62,214 nucleotides of DNA from Photorhabdus khanii NC19 (GTDB lineage Bacteria; Pseudomonadota; Gammaproteobacteria; Enterobacterales; Enterobacteriaceae), in assembly GCF_000517265.1 (NCBI RefSeq), contig NZ_AYSJ01000011.1:63292-125505 (forward strand). The letters are read 5' to 3'. The position numbers and the translations under genes are program-made. Each line of letters opens with the position of its first letter. Position 1 is the first letter of the stretch. Shown here one piece after another: positions 60,866 through 62,214 of this stretch. Below the pieces are notes generated by a model. It had not been told where the DNA came from. It saw nothing but the letters and a program-made list of their open reading frames with translations, and made no database searches.

Positions 60866-62203
60866 ATGCGTGAACACCCTGAAAACCTGATTATCCGTGC
60901 CGGCGGTAACCCGATGAACCTGCCGGCGTTCACGGCAATACGCGAAGAAATCAACAAAATTAACCACCCGTCTCAGCCGGCGGTGAACTGGCCGCTGATT
61001 GAATCCCTGGCCCTGACGCTGTTTCGCTCCCACGGCGTCGATTTGCAGAGTGCGATTTACTACACCCTGGCCCGGATGCAACTGAGCGGCCTGGCCGGCT
61101 TTACCGAAGGCTGTGAACTGCTGGCCGGCGTGATGGTCAGCCAGTGGGATGAACTGTGGCCGCCACAACCCGCGGTCCGTACCGAAATGCTCGACTGGTT
61201 TAACACCCGCAGCGGCAACGTCCTGCGCCAGCACAACTACACCGCCCGCGACCTGCGCATGATTTACCGGGCAGAGCGAGCCTTACAGTTAATCGTCGAC
61301 CGGCTCCAGCAGTCCGATTTGAAACGCCTGCCCAAAGTCGAAAACCTGCTGTGGTTTTTCCAGAACACCGCGAAAAAACTGGAAAATACCCGTATCCTGC
61401 CCACACCGGCGCCCAAGCCTGTCCAGATGCCGCCGCTGGTCTACCTGGCCAATACAGAGCCGGAACCGGCTGAACCGGAAACCGACGACGCCCCCGGCTA
61501 CGACAGCCATCAGCCCAGGGTCCAGGTCCGTTTCCCTGAGCCGCCGCCCCGGATGAGTGCCTTACAGGGCTTCGGACTGGGCGTCCTGCTGGGCGCGTTT
61601 ATCCTGACCGGCAGCTGGCTGGGGCTTTACCGGCCGCTGCAACAGCAGCTCACAGCCCTGACCCAGACACCGGACGGTGCACGACTGGCCTGGCTGTACC
61701 AGCCTGACCTGCCAGCCTATGAACAACAGTTAACCCGGTTAGCGGACACCTCCCCGCTGGTGGTGCTGCAAAACGCCGAACAGCTGACCGCCATGGCACA
61801 GAAAACCTGGCCGCAGGACAGCGAACAGCAACGTGAAACCGCCCGCTGGCAACAGTTACAGGCCGTGCGACTGGATAACGCCCCGCTACCGGGCAGCTGG
61901 CATCAGACCCAGCATCAGCTCCAGCAATTAGCCGACAAAATCCTGGCGCAGGAGCGCAACCGCGGCAGTTTTACCCTCTCTTACCTGAAAACCGCGATTT
62001 ATCAGATTCAAACCAGCCACAACCGCGAGGTGCCGCTGGAAGAGTTGCTGCGTCAGTTCGCTGCGGCGGTCGAACAGGGACACCCCGTTTCACCGGCGCT
62101 GAGAAAAAAGACCGACGACCGCTTTAACGCCCTGCTCAGTCGCTACTATGCATTGCAAAAAGAAACCGGGCTGACCGTGCAACCTGTGCAAATGACCCGA
62201 TGA
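60866..62203 (+). CDS. vasL: T6SS TssA-like membrane protein VasL
   Basis: A 445-residue protein starting MREHPENLIIRAGG. An N-terminal ImpA-related domain (about 10-130) is followed by a Pro-rich linker and one membrane segment near residues 230-250. A VasL-type C-terminal domain completes it. It matches VCA0121 in order and layout. TssA-like membrane-anchored proteins of this kind (also called TagA in other species) stop and stabilise the extended sheath at the far membrane. An in-frame start for the next gene overlaps its stop. Confidence 0.9.
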   Translation: MREHPENLIIRAGGNPMNLPAFTAIREEINKINHPSQPAVNWPLIESLALTLFRSHGVDLQSAIYYTLARMQLSGLAGFTEGCELLAGVMVSQWDELWPPQPAVRTEMLDWFNTRSGNVLRQHNYTARDLRMIYRAERALQLIVDRLQQSDLKRLPKVENLLWFFQNTAKKLENTRILPTPAPKPVQMPPLVYLANTEPEPAEPETDDAPGYDSHQPRVQVRFPEPPPRMSALQGFGLGVLLGAFILTGSWLGLYRPLQQQLTALTQTPDGARLAWLYQPDLPAYEQQLTRLADTSPLVVLQNAEQLTAMAQKTWPQDSEQQRETARWQQLQAVRLDNAPLPGSWHQTQHQLQQLADKILAQERNRGSFTLSYLKTAIYQIQTSHNREVPLEELLRQFAAAVEQGHPVSPALRKKTDDRFNALLSRYYALQKETGLTVQPVQMTR

Positions 62204-62214
62204 GCCTCTCAGTT
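62200..62214 (+). CDS. Possible start of next T6SS gene, cut by window edge
   Basis: ATG 62200-62202 overlaps the vasL stop (ATGA) and opens MSLSV to the window end. By synteny the next genes would be a further vas gene or a vgrG, but five codons cannot identify it. Confidence 0.3.

Overview
The window looks like chromosomal DNA of an entomopathogenic or insect-associated member of the Morganellaceae (Photorhabdus or Xenorhabdus best fits; Proteus/Providencia-like is the alternative). The basis is the Enterobacterales housekeeping gene order (rpsL-rpsG-fusA-tuf; tusBCD-yheO-fkpA-slyX-slyD-kefBG-yheS; yheTU-prkB-yhfA-crp-argD-pabA-ppiA; engB-spf-polA-dsbA-srkA-yihD-mobAB; gorA-rlmJ), the moderately AT-rich codon use, and very AT-rich accessory islands. 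The genus call is inference; no database search was possible.

Layout. 1-3.3 kb: str operon on the minus strand, with the 5' end of a frameshifted tuf gene at the window edge. 3.4-12.2 kb: conserved translation, folding and K+-efflux genes. 12.4-18.2 kb: an AT-rich accessory island holding a LysR regulator, an orphan hcp gene, and what I read as two complete and one decayed type VI secretion (T6SS) toxin cassettes. Each complete cassette is a 68-codon small gene, then an effector-like gene, then a small membrane (immunity-like) gene, and it follows a repeated stretch of about 250 bp. 18.3-29.2 kb: murQP, a LysE exporter, yheTU-prkB, yhfA/crp, argD, pabA, a YcgJ-like gene, ppiA and engB. 29.2-40.4 kb: the Spot 42 RNA (recognised by sequence), polA, dsbA, srkA, a broken yihD, mobAB, a Tat-exported YahJ-type amidohydrolase, gorA and rlmJ. 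41.0-62.2 kb: a divergent hcp and then a complete T6SS structural cluster, in the order tssB-tssC-tssE-tssF-tssG-tagH-tssJ-tssK-tssL-clpV-(GAF/Fis regulator)-tagO-tssA-tssM-vasL. This is the order I recall for the Vibrio cholerae VCA0107-VCA0121 cluster. The gene in the VasH position lacks the sigma-54 AAA+ ATPase domain.

How the parts may work together. The 41-62 kb cluster encodes the membrane complex (TssJLM), baseplate (TssEFGK), sheath (TssBC), sheath recycling ATPase (ClpV) and accessory proteins. The neighbouring hcp supplies the tube. The orphan hcp in the 12-18 kb island is of a different, enterobacterial type. It sits among genes that look like membrane-acting toxins with cognate membrane immunity proteins, so it may load those effectors into the same machine. 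The repeated 68-codon gene directly upstream of each effector gene is the least explained part and the best candidate for something undescribed, for example a dedicated effector adaptor. No tRNA, rRNA, IS element, integrase or CRISPR array was recognised.
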